Shown here: positions 48,649-58,061 of the stretch, piece after piece
How the letters are laid out: each line of letters opens with the position of its first letter
Numbering within the stretch: the stretch's first letter is position 1
Assembly (NCBI GenBank): GCA_963708325.1
Contig: OY970203.1
Span: forward strand, 1,550,001-1,614,000
DNA length: 64,000 bases
Direction of reading: 5' to 3'
DNA from: G963708325 sp963708325
GTDB lineage: Bacteria > Actinomycetota > Thermoleophilia > Solirubrobacterales > 70-9
The notes under the pieces: model-generated
Told to the model about the DNA's origin: nothing
What the model saw: the letters and a program-made list of their open reading frames with translations, nothing else
Databases searched by the model: none
Translations under genes and position numbers: made by a program

Positions 48649-50868
48649 CTACGAGCGACCTTTCATCCGCTCGCCGAGCGAGCGCCAGGCCGCCTCGGCG
48701 TCGTCCAGCGAGACCTCGAGCGATAGCTCGGCGGCGTCGAACGCGATCCGGTCCCCGCCGACCGAGCCGATCACGAGCACGTCCACATCCGCTTCGGCGA
48801 GCGCCTCCAGCGCCGCGCGCTCCCCGGAGACGACGAAGCCCGCCGGCGCCTCCCCGAAAAGGCTGGTCTCGCCCGATCCCCCACGAAGCTCGACCAGCGG
48901 GTCGAGGTCGATCCGCGCCCCGGTTCCGCCGGCGATCGCGCACTCGGCGATCGCACAGGCGAGGCCACCGTCGCTGGCGTCGTGGGCGGACACGACGGTG
49001 CCGGCGCGCACCGCTTCGCGCACGACCTCGATCGCCGCCCGCGCGGAAGCCACGTCGGTGTGTGGCAGGCCGCGATCGAGCTCGCCGCGCAACTTCGCCA
49101 GCTCCGTCCCCGCCAGCGATGGCGCGTAGGGCCCGACCAGGGCGATCGCGTCGCCCTCGGCGCCGAAGGCGATCCCGCCGCAGCGCGCAGGGTCGGGCAG
49201 CTCGCCCACCATCCCCACCACCGGCGTCGGGTAGATCGCTCCCTCGGTGCCCTCGTTGTAGAGCGAGACGTTGCCGCCCACGACCGGGACGTCGAGCGCC
49301 TCGCACGAGTCGGCGAGGGCGCTCACCGAGCGGTCCAGCTGCCAGGCGACGCCCGGCTTCTCGGGATTGCCGAAATTCAGGCAGTTCGTCAGCCCCAGCG
49401 GCTCGGCGCCCACGCAGGCGAGGTTCGCGGCGCACTCCAGCACGGCCTCGACAGTGCCGGCATAGGGGTCGCAGGCCACGCGCCGCCCGTTTCCGTCGAT
49501 CGCGACCGCGATCGCCGCACCCGTCTCGTCGAGCCGCAGCACCGCGGCGTCGGCGCTCTCGGGCCGGCGCACCGTGCGCGACCCCACGATCGGGTCGTAC
49601 TGCTCGAAGACCCAGCGCTTCGAGGCGACGTTCGGCGACGCCAGGAGCGCGAGAAGGATCTCGGACCCGCCGGCATTGGCCGCGATCGCGGCGGCGCGGT
49701 TCGAGTATGGCCACGAGTCGGGCTCGACCGGATCGAGGTCGTAGGCCGGGCAGTCGTCGACGAGGGCGCTGACCGAAACGTCGCCCACCGGCTCGCCGCC
49801 GGAGAGCACGCGAACGCTGTCGCCGGTTGTCACCTCGCCGATCGCGGCGGCGCTCGTCTCCCAGCGGCGGCAGACCGAGAGCACGTCGTCGAGGCGGGCC
49901 GGCTCGACGACCGCGAGCATGCGCTCCTGGGACTCGGAGATCATCACCTCGAACGGCTCCATCCCCGCCTCACGCCGCGGGACCCGATCGACGTCGACCT
50001 CGATTCCGACGCGGCCCTTCGACGCCATCTCGCCGATCGACGAGGTCAGCCCCGCCGCGCCGAGGTCCTGCAGCGAGACCAGCAGGCCGCGTTCGAGCAG
50101 ATCGAGGCAGCACTCCATCAGCTTCTTCTCCTCGAACGGGTCGCCGATCTGGACGCTCGGCCGCATCTCGCCGCCGCTCTCGGCAAGCTCGGCCGACGCC
50201 AGCACCGACGCCCCGCCGATCCCGTCGCGGCCGGTGGCTGCGCCCATCAGGACGAGCACGTTGCCGGGCCCGGCCGCCGCCGAGCGCACCATCCGATCCG
50301 TGCGCGCAAGGCCGGCGCACATCGCGTTGACCAGACAGTTCTGCTCGTAGGGCGGCTCGAAGTAGACCTCGCCGCCCACGGTGGGGACGCCGATCGAGTT
50401 GCCGTAGTGCCCGATCCCGGCGACGGCGCCATCGAACAGGTAGCGCGACCGCCGCGAGTCGAGCTCGCCGAAGCGCAGCGAGTTGAGCACGCAGATCGGG
50501 CGGGCGCCGAGGGCGAAGACGTCGCGGAGGATGCCCCCCACCCCGGTGGCGGCGCCCTGGAATGGCTCGACCGCCGACGGGTGGTTGTGCGACTCGACCT
50601 TGAAGGCGACCGCGAAGCCGCCGCCGACGTCGACGGCGCCGGCGTTCTCACCCGGGCCCAGCACCACCCGGGGGCCCTCGGTCGGCAGCCGCCGCAGGAG
50701 CCTCCGCGAGTGCTTGTAGGCGCAGTGCTCGGACCACATCAGCGAGAACATCGCCAGCTCGAGGTCGTTCGGGTCGCGCCCGATCAGCTCGCGGATCAGC
50801 TCGAATTCGGCGTCGGTGAGCCCGAGCTCTCGATGCTTGCCCTGCACGTCCACCTCGCCGGCGCTCAC
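48649..50868 (-). CDS. purL: FGAM synthase, large subunit
   Basis: 739 residues from the GTG at 50868, which overlaps the purQ stop (GTGA). This is the small type of PurL that needs PurQ and PurS. FKVESHNHPSAVEPFQGAATGVGGILRDVFALGARP carries catalytic His and nucleotide contacts. ESQERMLAV, GGNVSLYNEG and SAHDASDGGLACAIAE are further family blocks. It forms formylglycinamidine ribotide with ammonia from PurQ. Confidence 0.97.
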   Translation of the reverse strand: MSAGEVDVQGKHRELGLTDAEFELIRELIGRDPNDLELAMFSLMWSEHCAYKHSRRLLRRLPTEGPRVVLGPGENAGAVDVGGGFAVAFKVESHNHPSAVEPFQGAATGVGGILRDVFALGARPICVLNSLRFGELDSRRSRYLFDGAVAGIGHYGNSIGVPTVGGEVYFEPPYEQNCLVNAMCAGLARTDRMVRSAAAGPGNVLVLMGAATGRDGIGGASVLASAELAESGGEMRPSVQIGDPFEEKKLMECCLDLLERGLLVSLQDLGAAGLTSSIGEMASKGRVGIEVDVDRVPRREAGMEPFEVMISESQERMLAVVEPARLDDVLSVCRRWETSAAAIGEVTTGDSVRVLSGGEPVGDVSVSALVDDCPAYDLDPVEPDSWPYSNRAAAIAANAGGSEILLALLASPNVASKRWVFEQYDPIVGSRTVRRPESADAAVLRLDETGAAIAVAIDGNGRRVACDPYAGTVEAVLECAANLACVGAEPLGLTNCLNFGNPEKPGVAWQLDRSVSALADSCEALDVPVVGGNVSLYNEGTEGAIYPTPVVGMVGELPDPARCGGIAFGAEGDAIALVGPYAPSLAGTELAKLRGELDRGLPHTDVASARAAIEVVREAVRAGTVVSAHDASDGGLACAIAECAIAGGTGARIDLDPLVELRGGSGETSLFGEAPAGFVVSGERAALEALAEADVDVLVIGSVGGDRIAFDAAELSLEVSLDDAEAAWRSLGERMKGRS

Positions 50869-51548
50869 GCGGGCGAGGGCGCCGGCTCGGCGCAGTGGGC
50901 GGCGATCGAGCGAAACAGCGCGAGGCCGTCCTCGGAGCCGGTGAGCAGATCGACGGCGTGCTCGGGATGCGGCATCAGGCCGAACACGTTGCCCTCGGCG
51001 CTGCAGACGCCGGCGATGTCGCGGGCCGAGCCGTTGGGGTTGTGGCCGGGCGCATAGCGCAGCACGACCTGGCCGCCGGCCTCGATCTCGTCGAGCGCCT
51101 CGTCGGGGGCGAAGAAGCAGCCGGTTGTGTGCTTCACCGGGATCGACAGGACCTGACCGGGCTCGCACTCACGGGTGAACGGCGTGGAGGCGTTCTCGAC
51201 CGTCAGCTGCACCTGCCGGCTGACGAACCGCAGGCTCTCGTTGACGAGCAGGGCGCCGGGAAGGAGGGAGCACTCGCACAGCACCTGGAAGCCGTTGCAG
51301 ATCCCCATCACCGGGCCGCCGGCGAGGGCGAAGTCGCGCACCGCCTGCATGATCGGCGCGAAGCGGGCGATCGCGCCTGCGCGCAGGTAGTCGCCGTAGG
51401 AGAACCCCCCCGGGACGATCACGGCGTCGACGCCGCCGAGGTCGGCGTCCTGGTGCCACAGCAGGCGCGCCTCGCCGACCCGCGCCGCCGCCGCCGCGGC
51501 GTCTCGCTCGTCGCACGAGCCCGGGAACCGAATCACGCCGAACCTCAT
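50865..51548 (-). CDS. purQ: FGAM synthase, glutaminase subunit
   Basis: 227 residues. Class I amidotransferase: catalytic Cys in GGPVMGICNGFQVLCE, and the His-Glu pair in FGLMPHPEHAVDLL. It releases ammonia from glutamine for PurL. Its start follows the purS stop by about 18 bases. Confidence 0.96.
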   Translation of the reverse strand: MRFGVIRFPGSCDERDAAAAAARVGEARLLWHQDADLGGVDAVIVPGGFSYGDYLRAGAIARFAPIMQAVRDFALAGGPVMGICNGFQVLCECSLLPGALLVNESLRFVSRQVQLTVENASTPFTRECEPGQVLSIPVKHTTGCFFAPDEALDEIEAGGQVVLRYAPGHNPNGSARDIAGVCSAEGNVFGLMPHPEHAVDLLTGSEDGLALFRSIAAHCAEPAPSPA

Positions 51549-51566
51549 GACGCGCCGGCTCCTCCC

Positions 51567-51824
51567 CTAGGCGTCAGGGGAGGGCGTGCTCTCAGCGTTC
51601 TCCTCGAGCAGCTCAACCTCGAAGTCCTCGATCAGCGGGTTGGCCAGCAGCTTCTCGCAAAGCGCCGGGATCCGCGACGGATCGTCGGCCCGCAGCTCCA
51701 CCATCCTTCCCACCCGGACGTCGCTGACGCCCTCGAAGCCGAGCGCCGGCAGGGCGCCCTCGACCGCCTTGCCCTGGGGATCGAGGATTCCCTCCTTCGG
51801 GCGGATCAGGACACGCGCCTTCAC
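51567..51824 (-). CDS. purS: FGAM synthase, PurS subunit
   Basis: 85 residues from a GTG at 51824 that overlaps the purC stop (GTGA). KARVLIRPKEGILDPQGKAVEGALPALGFEGVSDVRVGRMVELRAD is the conserved PurS core. It bridges PurL and PurQ. The tail is acidic. Confidence 0.95.
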   Translation of the reverse strand: MKARVLIRPKEGILDPQGKAVEGALPALGFEGVSDVRVGRMVELRADDPSRIPALCEKLLANPLIEDFEVELLEENAESTPSPDA

Positions 51825-52684
51825 CCTGCGAGGCGGCGCCCGCTGATCCGCTCGTAGGCCTCGACGTACTTCGCCCGCGTGTTGGCGACGACGTCCTCGG
51901 GCAGCTCGGGCGCCGGCGGCGAGTGGTCCCAGCCGGAGGAGTCGAGCCAGTCGCGAACGTACTGCTTGTCGAAGCTTCGCTGGGGGCGCCCCGGCTCGTA
52001 CTCGTCGGCCGGCCAGAAGCGGGACGAGTCCGGCGTCAGCACCTCGTCCGCGAGCACCACCTCGGCACCGGGGTGGCGGCCGAACTCGAACTTCGTGTCG
52101 GCGAGGATGATCCCTCGCTCCAGCGCGTGCTCCGCGGCCTGCGCGTAGATCTCGATCGAGACGCGGCGCAGGTCCTCCATCAGGGCGCGGTCGCCGACCG
52201 CCTCCGCGGCGCGGTCGAAGTCGATGTTCTCGTCGTGGTCCCCCAGCTCGGCCTTCGTCGCCGGGGTGAATATCGGTTCCGGAAGGCGATCGGACTCGCT
52301 CAGCCCGGCGGGCAGCTCGATGCCGCAGACGGCCCCGGACTCGCGGTACTCGCGCCAGCCGGAGCCCGAGAGGTAGCCCCGAACGACGCACTCGACCGGG
52401 TACATCTCCAGCTTGCGCACGCGGATCGCCCGGCCGGCTACCTCCGGCGGCACGTCCTCCGAGAGAAAGTGGTTGGCGACCACGCCCGCCGTCGCCTCGA
52501 ACCAGAAGACCGACATCTGGGTCAGCACCCTGCCCTTGTCGGGGATCGGGTTGGGCATCACCACGTCGTAGGCGGAGATGCGGTCCGAGGCGACCATCAG
52601 CAGGTCGCCGTCGATCTCGTACATCTCCCGCACCTTGCCGGTCGTGTGGAGGGCGAGGTCGCTGAGTGCGGCTGTGGGGGTCAT
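51821..52684 (-). CDS. purC: SAICAR synthase
   Basis: 287 residues from the ATG at 52684; the longer open frame upstream is non-coding. GKVREMYEIDGDLLMVASDRISAYDVV, PVECVVRGYLSGSGWREY, and LADTKFEFGRHPGAEVVLADEVLTPDSSRFWPADEYEPG are the ATP, substrate and metal-binding blocks. First gene of the seven-gene purC-to-purH run. It diverges from the CsoR gene, with only 88 bases between the two starts. Confidence 0.96.
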   Translation of the reverse strand: MTPTAALSDLALHTTGKVREMYEIDGDLLMVASDRISAYDVVMPNPIPDKGRVLTQMSVFWFEATAGVVANHFLSEDVPPEVAGRAIRVRKLEMYPVECVVRGYLSGSGWREYRESGAVCGIELPAGLSESDRLPEPIFTPATKAELGDHDENIDFDRAAEAVGDRALMEDLRRVSIEIYAQAAEHALERGIILADTKFEFGRHPGAEVVLADEVLTPDSSRFWPADEYEPGRPQRSFDKQYVRDWLDSSGWDHSPPAPELPEDVVANTRAKYVEAYERISGRRLAG

Positions 52685-52745
52685 GCGCCGCCCGATGCTA
52701 ACAGCGGCCGCGGCGCGTTTGGCCTTCTCCCGGCGACGGGACTCC

Positions 52746-52772
52746 ATACCCCCCACCGGTATACTCGACATC
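52746..52772. promoter_or_regulatory. CsoR-type operator and leaderless promoter between purC and csoR
   Basis: ATACC (52746-52750) and GGTAT (52758-52762) enclose CCCCACC, the usual look of a CsoR box. TATACT (52760-52765) is a good -10; transcription would start near the GTG at 52773, so the csoR message is probably leaderless. The site lies in the 88-base space shared with purC and could affect the purC promoter too. Confidence 0.6.
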
Positions 52773-53060
52773 GTGGCCGCCGGATACGTGGACGACAAGG
52801 AGGCCCTGCTGCGCCGCCTGGCGCGGATCGAGGGCCAGGTCCGGGGAGTGCGGGGGATGGTCGCCGACGAGCAGTACTGCATCGACGTGCTGACGCAGAT
52901 CGGGGCGATCACGCGCGCGCTCGACCAGGTCTCGCTGAAGCTGCTCTCCGACCACGCCGATCATTGCGTGCGCGACGCGGTCCACCGCGGCGGCCGCGGA
53001 GCCGACGTCAAGGTGGAGGAGATGCTGGCGGCGGTGGAGCGGTTCGCGCGCACGCGGTAG
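52773..53060 (+). CDS. csoR: CsoR-family copper-sensing repressor
   Basis: 95 residues from a GTG. LLRRLARIEGQVRGVRGMVADEQYCIDVLTQIGAITRALDQVSLKLLSDHADHCVRDAV is the DUF156 fold. The ligands Cys36, His61 and Cys65 have the spacing and even the numbering of the copper sensor CsoR. It should leave DNA when Cu(I) binds. No copper ATPase or chaperone gene lies in the window. The gene is inserted on the opposite strand between purB and purC. Its stop is 13 bases from the purB stop. Confidence 0.88.
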   Translation: MAAGYVDDKEALLRRLARIEGQVRGVRGMVADEQYCIDVLTQIGAITRALDQVSLKLLSDHADHCVRDAVHRGGRGADVKVEEMLAAVERFARTR

Positions 53061-53073
53061 GCCCGGCCGCAAC

Positions 53074-54357
53074 CTATCCGCGCAGCGCCTCCAGCCGGTC
53101 GACGACCTCCGGGACGTGGCGCAGGTAGGCGCGGTGGTCGAACACCGCGTCCAGATCGAGCTGCGGGGCGGCGGCGGCGATCAGATCGCGGAAGCTCGTG
53201 CCCTCGTCCCAGGCGCGCTGGGCGCTCTCCTGGACAAGCCGGTAGGCCTCGTCGCGATCGGTGCCCGCCTCAACCAGGGCGTTCAGCGCGCGCTGGCTGA
53301 ACAGGGCGCCGTGCGTGAGCTCGAGGTTCGCGCCCATGCGCTCGGGGTGCACCACCATTCCCTGGACGAGCCGCACCGCGAGATGCTGCATGTAGTCGAT
53401 CAGGATGGTGGCGTCGGGCAGCAGCACCCGCTCCGCCCCGCTGTGCGAGATGTCCCGCTCGTGCCACAGCGCGACGTTCTCGACCGCGGCCTGGGCGTAG
53501 CCGCGCAGCAGCCGGGCGAGTCCGCAGATCCGCTCCGAAAGGATCGGGTTGCGCTTGTGCGGCATCGCCGACGATCCCTTCTGGCCCTCCGCGAACGGCT
53601 CCTCGACCTCCCGCACCTCCGTGCGCTGGAGGTTGCGCACCTCCGTGGCGAAGCGCTCGAGACCGGCGCCGGCGAGCGAGATCGCCTGCACCAGGGCCGC
53701 GTGGCGGTCGCGCGGCACCACCTGGGTGGACACGTCCTCGGTGCGCAGCCCGAGGGCCGCCATCACCCGCCGCTCGATCTGCGGCGGCACCGAGGCGTAG
53801 GTTCCGACCGCGCCGGACAGCTTGCCGACGGCGACCCCCCCGAACGCCTCGCGAAGGCGGGTGACGTTGCGCTCGGCCTCGAACGCGAAGCCCGCCAGGC
53901 GCAGGCCGAACGTGGTCGGCTCCGCGTGGACGCCATGCGTGCGGCCGACGCAGATCGTGTCGCGCTGCTCGAGCGCCCGGGCGACGAGCGCGTCGCGGTA
54001 GGCGACCGCGCCCCGGATCACGATCAGCGAGACCTCGGCGAGCTGGAGGGCCAGGGCCGTGTCGAGCACGTCCGACGACGTGAGCCCGTAATGGATCCAG
54101 CGCCCCGGCGCCCCGATCGACCCGGCGACCACGTCGACGAAGGCCGCGACGTCATGCCCGGTCGTGCGCTCGCGCTCCTCGACCGCCCCGACCGTGAACC
54201 CGGCTCCCGCCCGGCAGGCCTCCGCGTCGGCGACGGGAATGACGCCCTCCTCGGCCCAGGCATCCACCGCCGCCAGCTCGACGCGCAGCCAGGCGTCCAT
54301 CCGCCGCTGGGCCGTCCACACGCCCCCGATCTCCTCGCGCGTGTAGCGCTCTATCAC
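53074..54357 (-). CDS. purB: Adenylosuccinate lyase
   Basis: 427 residues. YGLTSSDVLDTALALQ, the catalytic-serine loop KGSSAMPHKRNPILSERICGLARLLRGYA and RTHGVHAEPTTFGLRLAG are diagnostic. It acts twice in purine synthesis (SAICAR and adenylosuccinate). The start overlaps the purE stop by 4 bases. Confidence 0.97.
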   Translation of the reverse strand: MIERYTREEIGGVWTAQRRMDAWLRVELAAVDAWAEEGVIPVADAEACRAGAGFTVGAVEERERTTGHDVAAFVDVVAGSIGAPGRWIHYGLTSSDVLDTALALQLAEVSLIVIRGAVAYRDALVARALEQRDTICVGRTHGVHAEPTTFGLRLAGFAFEAERNVTRLREAFGGVAVGKLSGAVGTYASVPPQIERRVMAALGLRTEDVSTQVVPRDRHAALVQAISLAGAGLERFATEVRNLQRTEVREVEEPFAEGQKGSSAMPHKRNPILSERICGLARLLRGYAQAAVENVALWHERDISHSGAERVLLPDATILIDYMQHLAVRLVQGMVVHPERMGANLELTHGALFSQRALNALVEAGTDRDEAYRLVQESAQRAWDEGTSFRDLIAAAAPQLDLDAVFDHRAYLRHVPEVVDRLEALRG

Positions 54358-54848
54358 GCGTTGATTATCCGGGCCGCCAGGATTCCAGCGTTCTTGGCGC
54401 CGTCTATCGCGACGCAGGCGACCGGGACGCCCGGGGGCATCTGCGAGGCGGCCAGCAGCGCGTCGAGGCCGCCAAGGGAGCCGGCCGCGATCGGGACGCC
54501 GATCACCGGCAGCTCCGTGTGCGCTGCGGCGACCCCGGGGAGGGCCGCCGACATGCCGGCGCCGGCGATGATCACCTTCAGCCCCCTCATGCGGGCGTTG
54601 CTGCAGTAGTCCGCCACCAGCTCGGGGTCGCGATGGGCGCTCATCACCCGCACCTCGTAACGGATCCCCTGCTCGTGCAGCGCCTTGCCGGCGGGCTGCA
54701 TCTTCGGCTTGTCGTTCTTCGAGCCCATGATGATGCCGACGAGAGGGGCGTCCACCTCGATCTCCTCGAATGCCTCCTCCACCTCGGGCATCGTCGCGGT
54801 TCCCACTTCTCCCTCGGGCTCGAGGCCCGCGGGCTCCTGTATCTCCAT
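54354..54848 (-). CDS. purE: 5-(carboxyamino)imidazole ribonucleotide mutase, with an acidic N-terminal extension
   Basis: 164 residues from the ATG at 54848, preceded by AGAGGAA. VGIIMGSKNDKPKMQPAGKALHEQGIRYEVRVMSAHRDPELVADY and IAGAGMSAALPGVAAAHTELPVIGVP are the PurE phosphate and active-site loops. The first 40 residues (EIQEPAGLEPEGEVGTATMPEVEEAFEEIEVDAP) are acidic and not part of the fold. purK, its usual partner, is not in the window. It lies 13 bases after purD. Confidence 0.94.
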   Translation of the reverse strand: MEIQEPAGLEPEGEVGTATMPEVEEAFEEIEVDAPLVGIIMGSKNDKPKMQPAGKALHEQGIRYEVRVMSAHRDPELVADYCSNARMRGLKVIIAGAGMSAALPGVAAAHTELPVIGVPIAAGSLGGLDALLAASQMPPGVPVACVAIDGAKNAGILAARIINA

Positions 54849-54861
54849 CTCGCTCGTTCCT

Positions 54862-56142
<1,281 letters not shown>

Positions 56143-56155
56143 CTGTTCGCGGAGC

Positions 56156-56437
56156 CTAGAGCGAGTCCGCCAGCTCGTCGGCCGGGATCGCCGCCAGCGT
56201 CTCGCTGCTCATCGTGCCGCGCGAGCCCAGCTCGACGGAGACCTTCGCCATCGCCTTCTCGTCGGGCGCCTCGATCACCGTGACGAAGTCGTACTGACCG
56301 AGCACCGCGTACTGCGCCAGCACCTTGGCGCCGAGCTGCTCGACCTCCTGGTTCACCTCCTTCACCCGGTTCGGGTTGCTCTTCAGCGTCTTCACGCCGT
56401 CGGCGGTCAGCCTGGTGAGCATCACGAACGTCGCCAT
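56156..56437 (-). CDS. GYD-domain protein
   Basis: 93 residues from an ATG preceded by AAAGGAGG. FVMLTRLTADGVKTLKSNPNRVKEVNQEVEQLGAKVLAQYAVLGQYDFVTVIEAPDEKAMAKVSVELGSRG is the GYD domain (here GQYDFV), a small ferredoxin-like alpha-beta fold of unclear function. It lies 13 bases before purD on the same strand and may share its message. Confidence 0.88.
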   Translation of the reverse strand: MATFVMLTRLTADGVKTLKSNPNRVKEVNQEVEQLGAKVLAQYAVLGQYDFVTVIEAPDEKAMAKVSVELGSRGTMSSETLAAIPADELADSL

Positions 56438-56511
56438 CCGGCCTCCTTTCGGTTCTCCATTGCCTGCTCTCTTTCTCTCAGGTTGGGGCCGCGGGCGCAA
56501 GGGGCGCGCCC

Positions 56512-57162
56512 TCAGCGCCGGGCGCTGCCGACGATCAGCGGCCGCACGAGCGGCGGCGACTTCGGCAGCTCGCCGTGCTCGACGCGCTCGACCGTGAGCG
56601 GGGTCGCCTCGATCGCCGCCAGCGTGTCGCGGTTGCAGTGGCAGCCGTCGCCGACAAAGCGCCACGGGCGCTCCAGCCGATCCTGCCAGCGCGCCACGCG
56701 CGGGTCCGGCGAGCGCACGTGCTCGAGGAACAGAAGCCGCCCTCCCGGCCGCAGCACGCGTGCCGCCTCCGCCAGCGCGGCGGCCGGGTCGGGGATGGTG
56801 CAGAGGACGAGCGTGAGCGCGACCGTGTCGAAGCTCGCGTCCTCGAAGGGGAGGCGCTCCGCCGCCACCTCGATCACCTCGACCGGGCGCGTGGCCGCCC
56901 CGGCCCGCCGGCGAAGCCGCCTGGCCATGAACTCGTCCGGCTCGGTCAGGACCAGCTCGGTGACCGCATCCGGATAGTGCTCCAGGTTGTGCCCCGTTCC
57001 CGCCCCCAGCTCGAGCACGCGGCCACCGGCTGCGGCGAGCAGCTCGCGACGGCGGCGGCCAAGGCCGGCACGCTCCGTCCCGGCGAGGAAGCGGTCGTAG
57101 CCCGCCGCGAACATCCGCCCCCAGGTGGCGTGGTAGAGCCGCTCGAGCAAGTCGTCCCACAC
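56512..57162 (-). CDS. SAM-dependent methyltransferase
   Basis: 216 residues from the GTG at 57162. RVLELGAGTGHNLEHYPD is the AdoMet loop, and LPFEDASFDTVALTLVLCTIPDPAAALAEAARVLRPGGRLLFLEHVRSPD is the class I methyltransferase core. The general form fits UbiE/phospholipid or small-molecule methyltransferases; the substrate cannot be named. Confidence 0.88.
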   Translation of the reverse strand: MWDDLLERLYHATWGRMFAAGYDRFLAGTERAGLGRRRRELLAAAGGRVLELGAGTGHNLEHYPDAVTELVLTEPDEFMARRLRRRAGAATRPVEVIEVAAERLPFEDASFDTVALTLVLCTIPDPAAALAEAARVLRPGGRLLFLEHVRSPDPRVARWQDRLERPWRFVGDGCHCNRDTLAAIEATPLTVERVEHGELPKSPPLVRPLIVGSARR

Positions 57163-57237
57163 TACCCGAGGGCGGCCGCACGCTGTTTCGACGGGCGCCG
57201 CTCGGGTACCGTCCGAGAGGTGAAGGGGAGGCTCGTC

Positions 57238-57900
57238 TTGAAGCCGTGGATGCTGCCGGTTCTGGCACTGGCGCTGACTGTGCCGATCATCGCCGCGTTC
57301 GCCCTCGGCGGCCCGCCCGCCGGCCTCGCGGCCGGAGCGCTGATGGTGGCGGCCGTCCTCGTCGTGGCGGGACGCTTGCGCCCCGACGAGCCGATCGAGG
57401 TGGCGCGGCATCGGGACGACGTCTACCGCCTCTTGGTGCTCGCCACCGTGGCGATCGAGAACCCGGCGGCGATAGAGGCCGTGGAGGCGTCGGTCGACGC
57501 CGCGACGGCGGCCTGGGAGAGTCGCGACGAGGCCACCGAGGTGCTGGTCGTCGCCCCCGCGTTCAACCGGCTGCTGGCCCACTGGCTCTCCGACGTCGGC
57601 CCGGCCAGGATGGAGGCACAGAAGCGCCTGGCGGTCTCCCTGGCCGGGCTCGCAGCCGCGGACATCGCCGCGCGCGGACGGGTCGGCGACGCCGACCCGT
57701 TGCAGGCGCTCGAGGACTCCCTCCGCGACTTCCCGGCGGACGAGGTCTACGTCGTCACCGGCCCGCCCGGCGCCGATCGCGACGGCGCCCACGCGCTCGC
57801 CGCCGCTCGCCGCCGCCTCGCTCGGCCGGTGCGCCAGCTGGTCGGCTCCGAGGCTCGCCGCCCAACGGCCGCCGGCGATCGCGTAGACCACGCTCGCTGA
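57238..57900 (+). CDS. Membrane-anchored universal-stress-like protein
   Basis: About 220 residues from a TTG at 57238 with AAGGGGAGG six bases before; a GTG at 57220 and an ATG at 57250 are alternatives. Two hydrophobic helices (LPVLALALTVPIIAAFALGG, GLAAGALMVAAVLVVAG) precede a soluble part. There EVLVVAPAFNRLLAHWLSD, GRVGDADPLQALEDSLRDFPADEVYVVTGPP resemble the nucleotide-binding half of a universal stress protein. Divergent from the methyltransferase. The assignment is by feel of the fold, not by a decisive motif. Confidence 0.65.
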   Translation: MKPWMLPVLALALTVPIIAAFALGGPPAGLAAGALMVAAVLVVAGRLRPDEPIEVARHRDDVYRLLVLATVAIENPAAIEAVEASVDAATAAWESRDEATEVLVVAPAFNRLLAHWLSDVGPARMEAQKRLAVSLAGLAAADIAARGRVGDADPLQALEDSLRDFPADEVYVVTGPPGADRDGAHALAAARRRLARPVRQLVGSEARRPTAAGDRVDHAR

Positions 57901-58061
57901 ACCGACGCGCCACCGCCCGGTTGGCATGACCACTGGCGATCCTCCCCCACGCCTGATAGACCTGTGCGCGGATCGGGGACGATGAGCGCGCGAACGCAAG
58001 GAGTAGCGAAGTAGCCGGCCCGCTGCATGCGCTGGGCCTTTTCTGCGCCCGCCGGCGCCTG

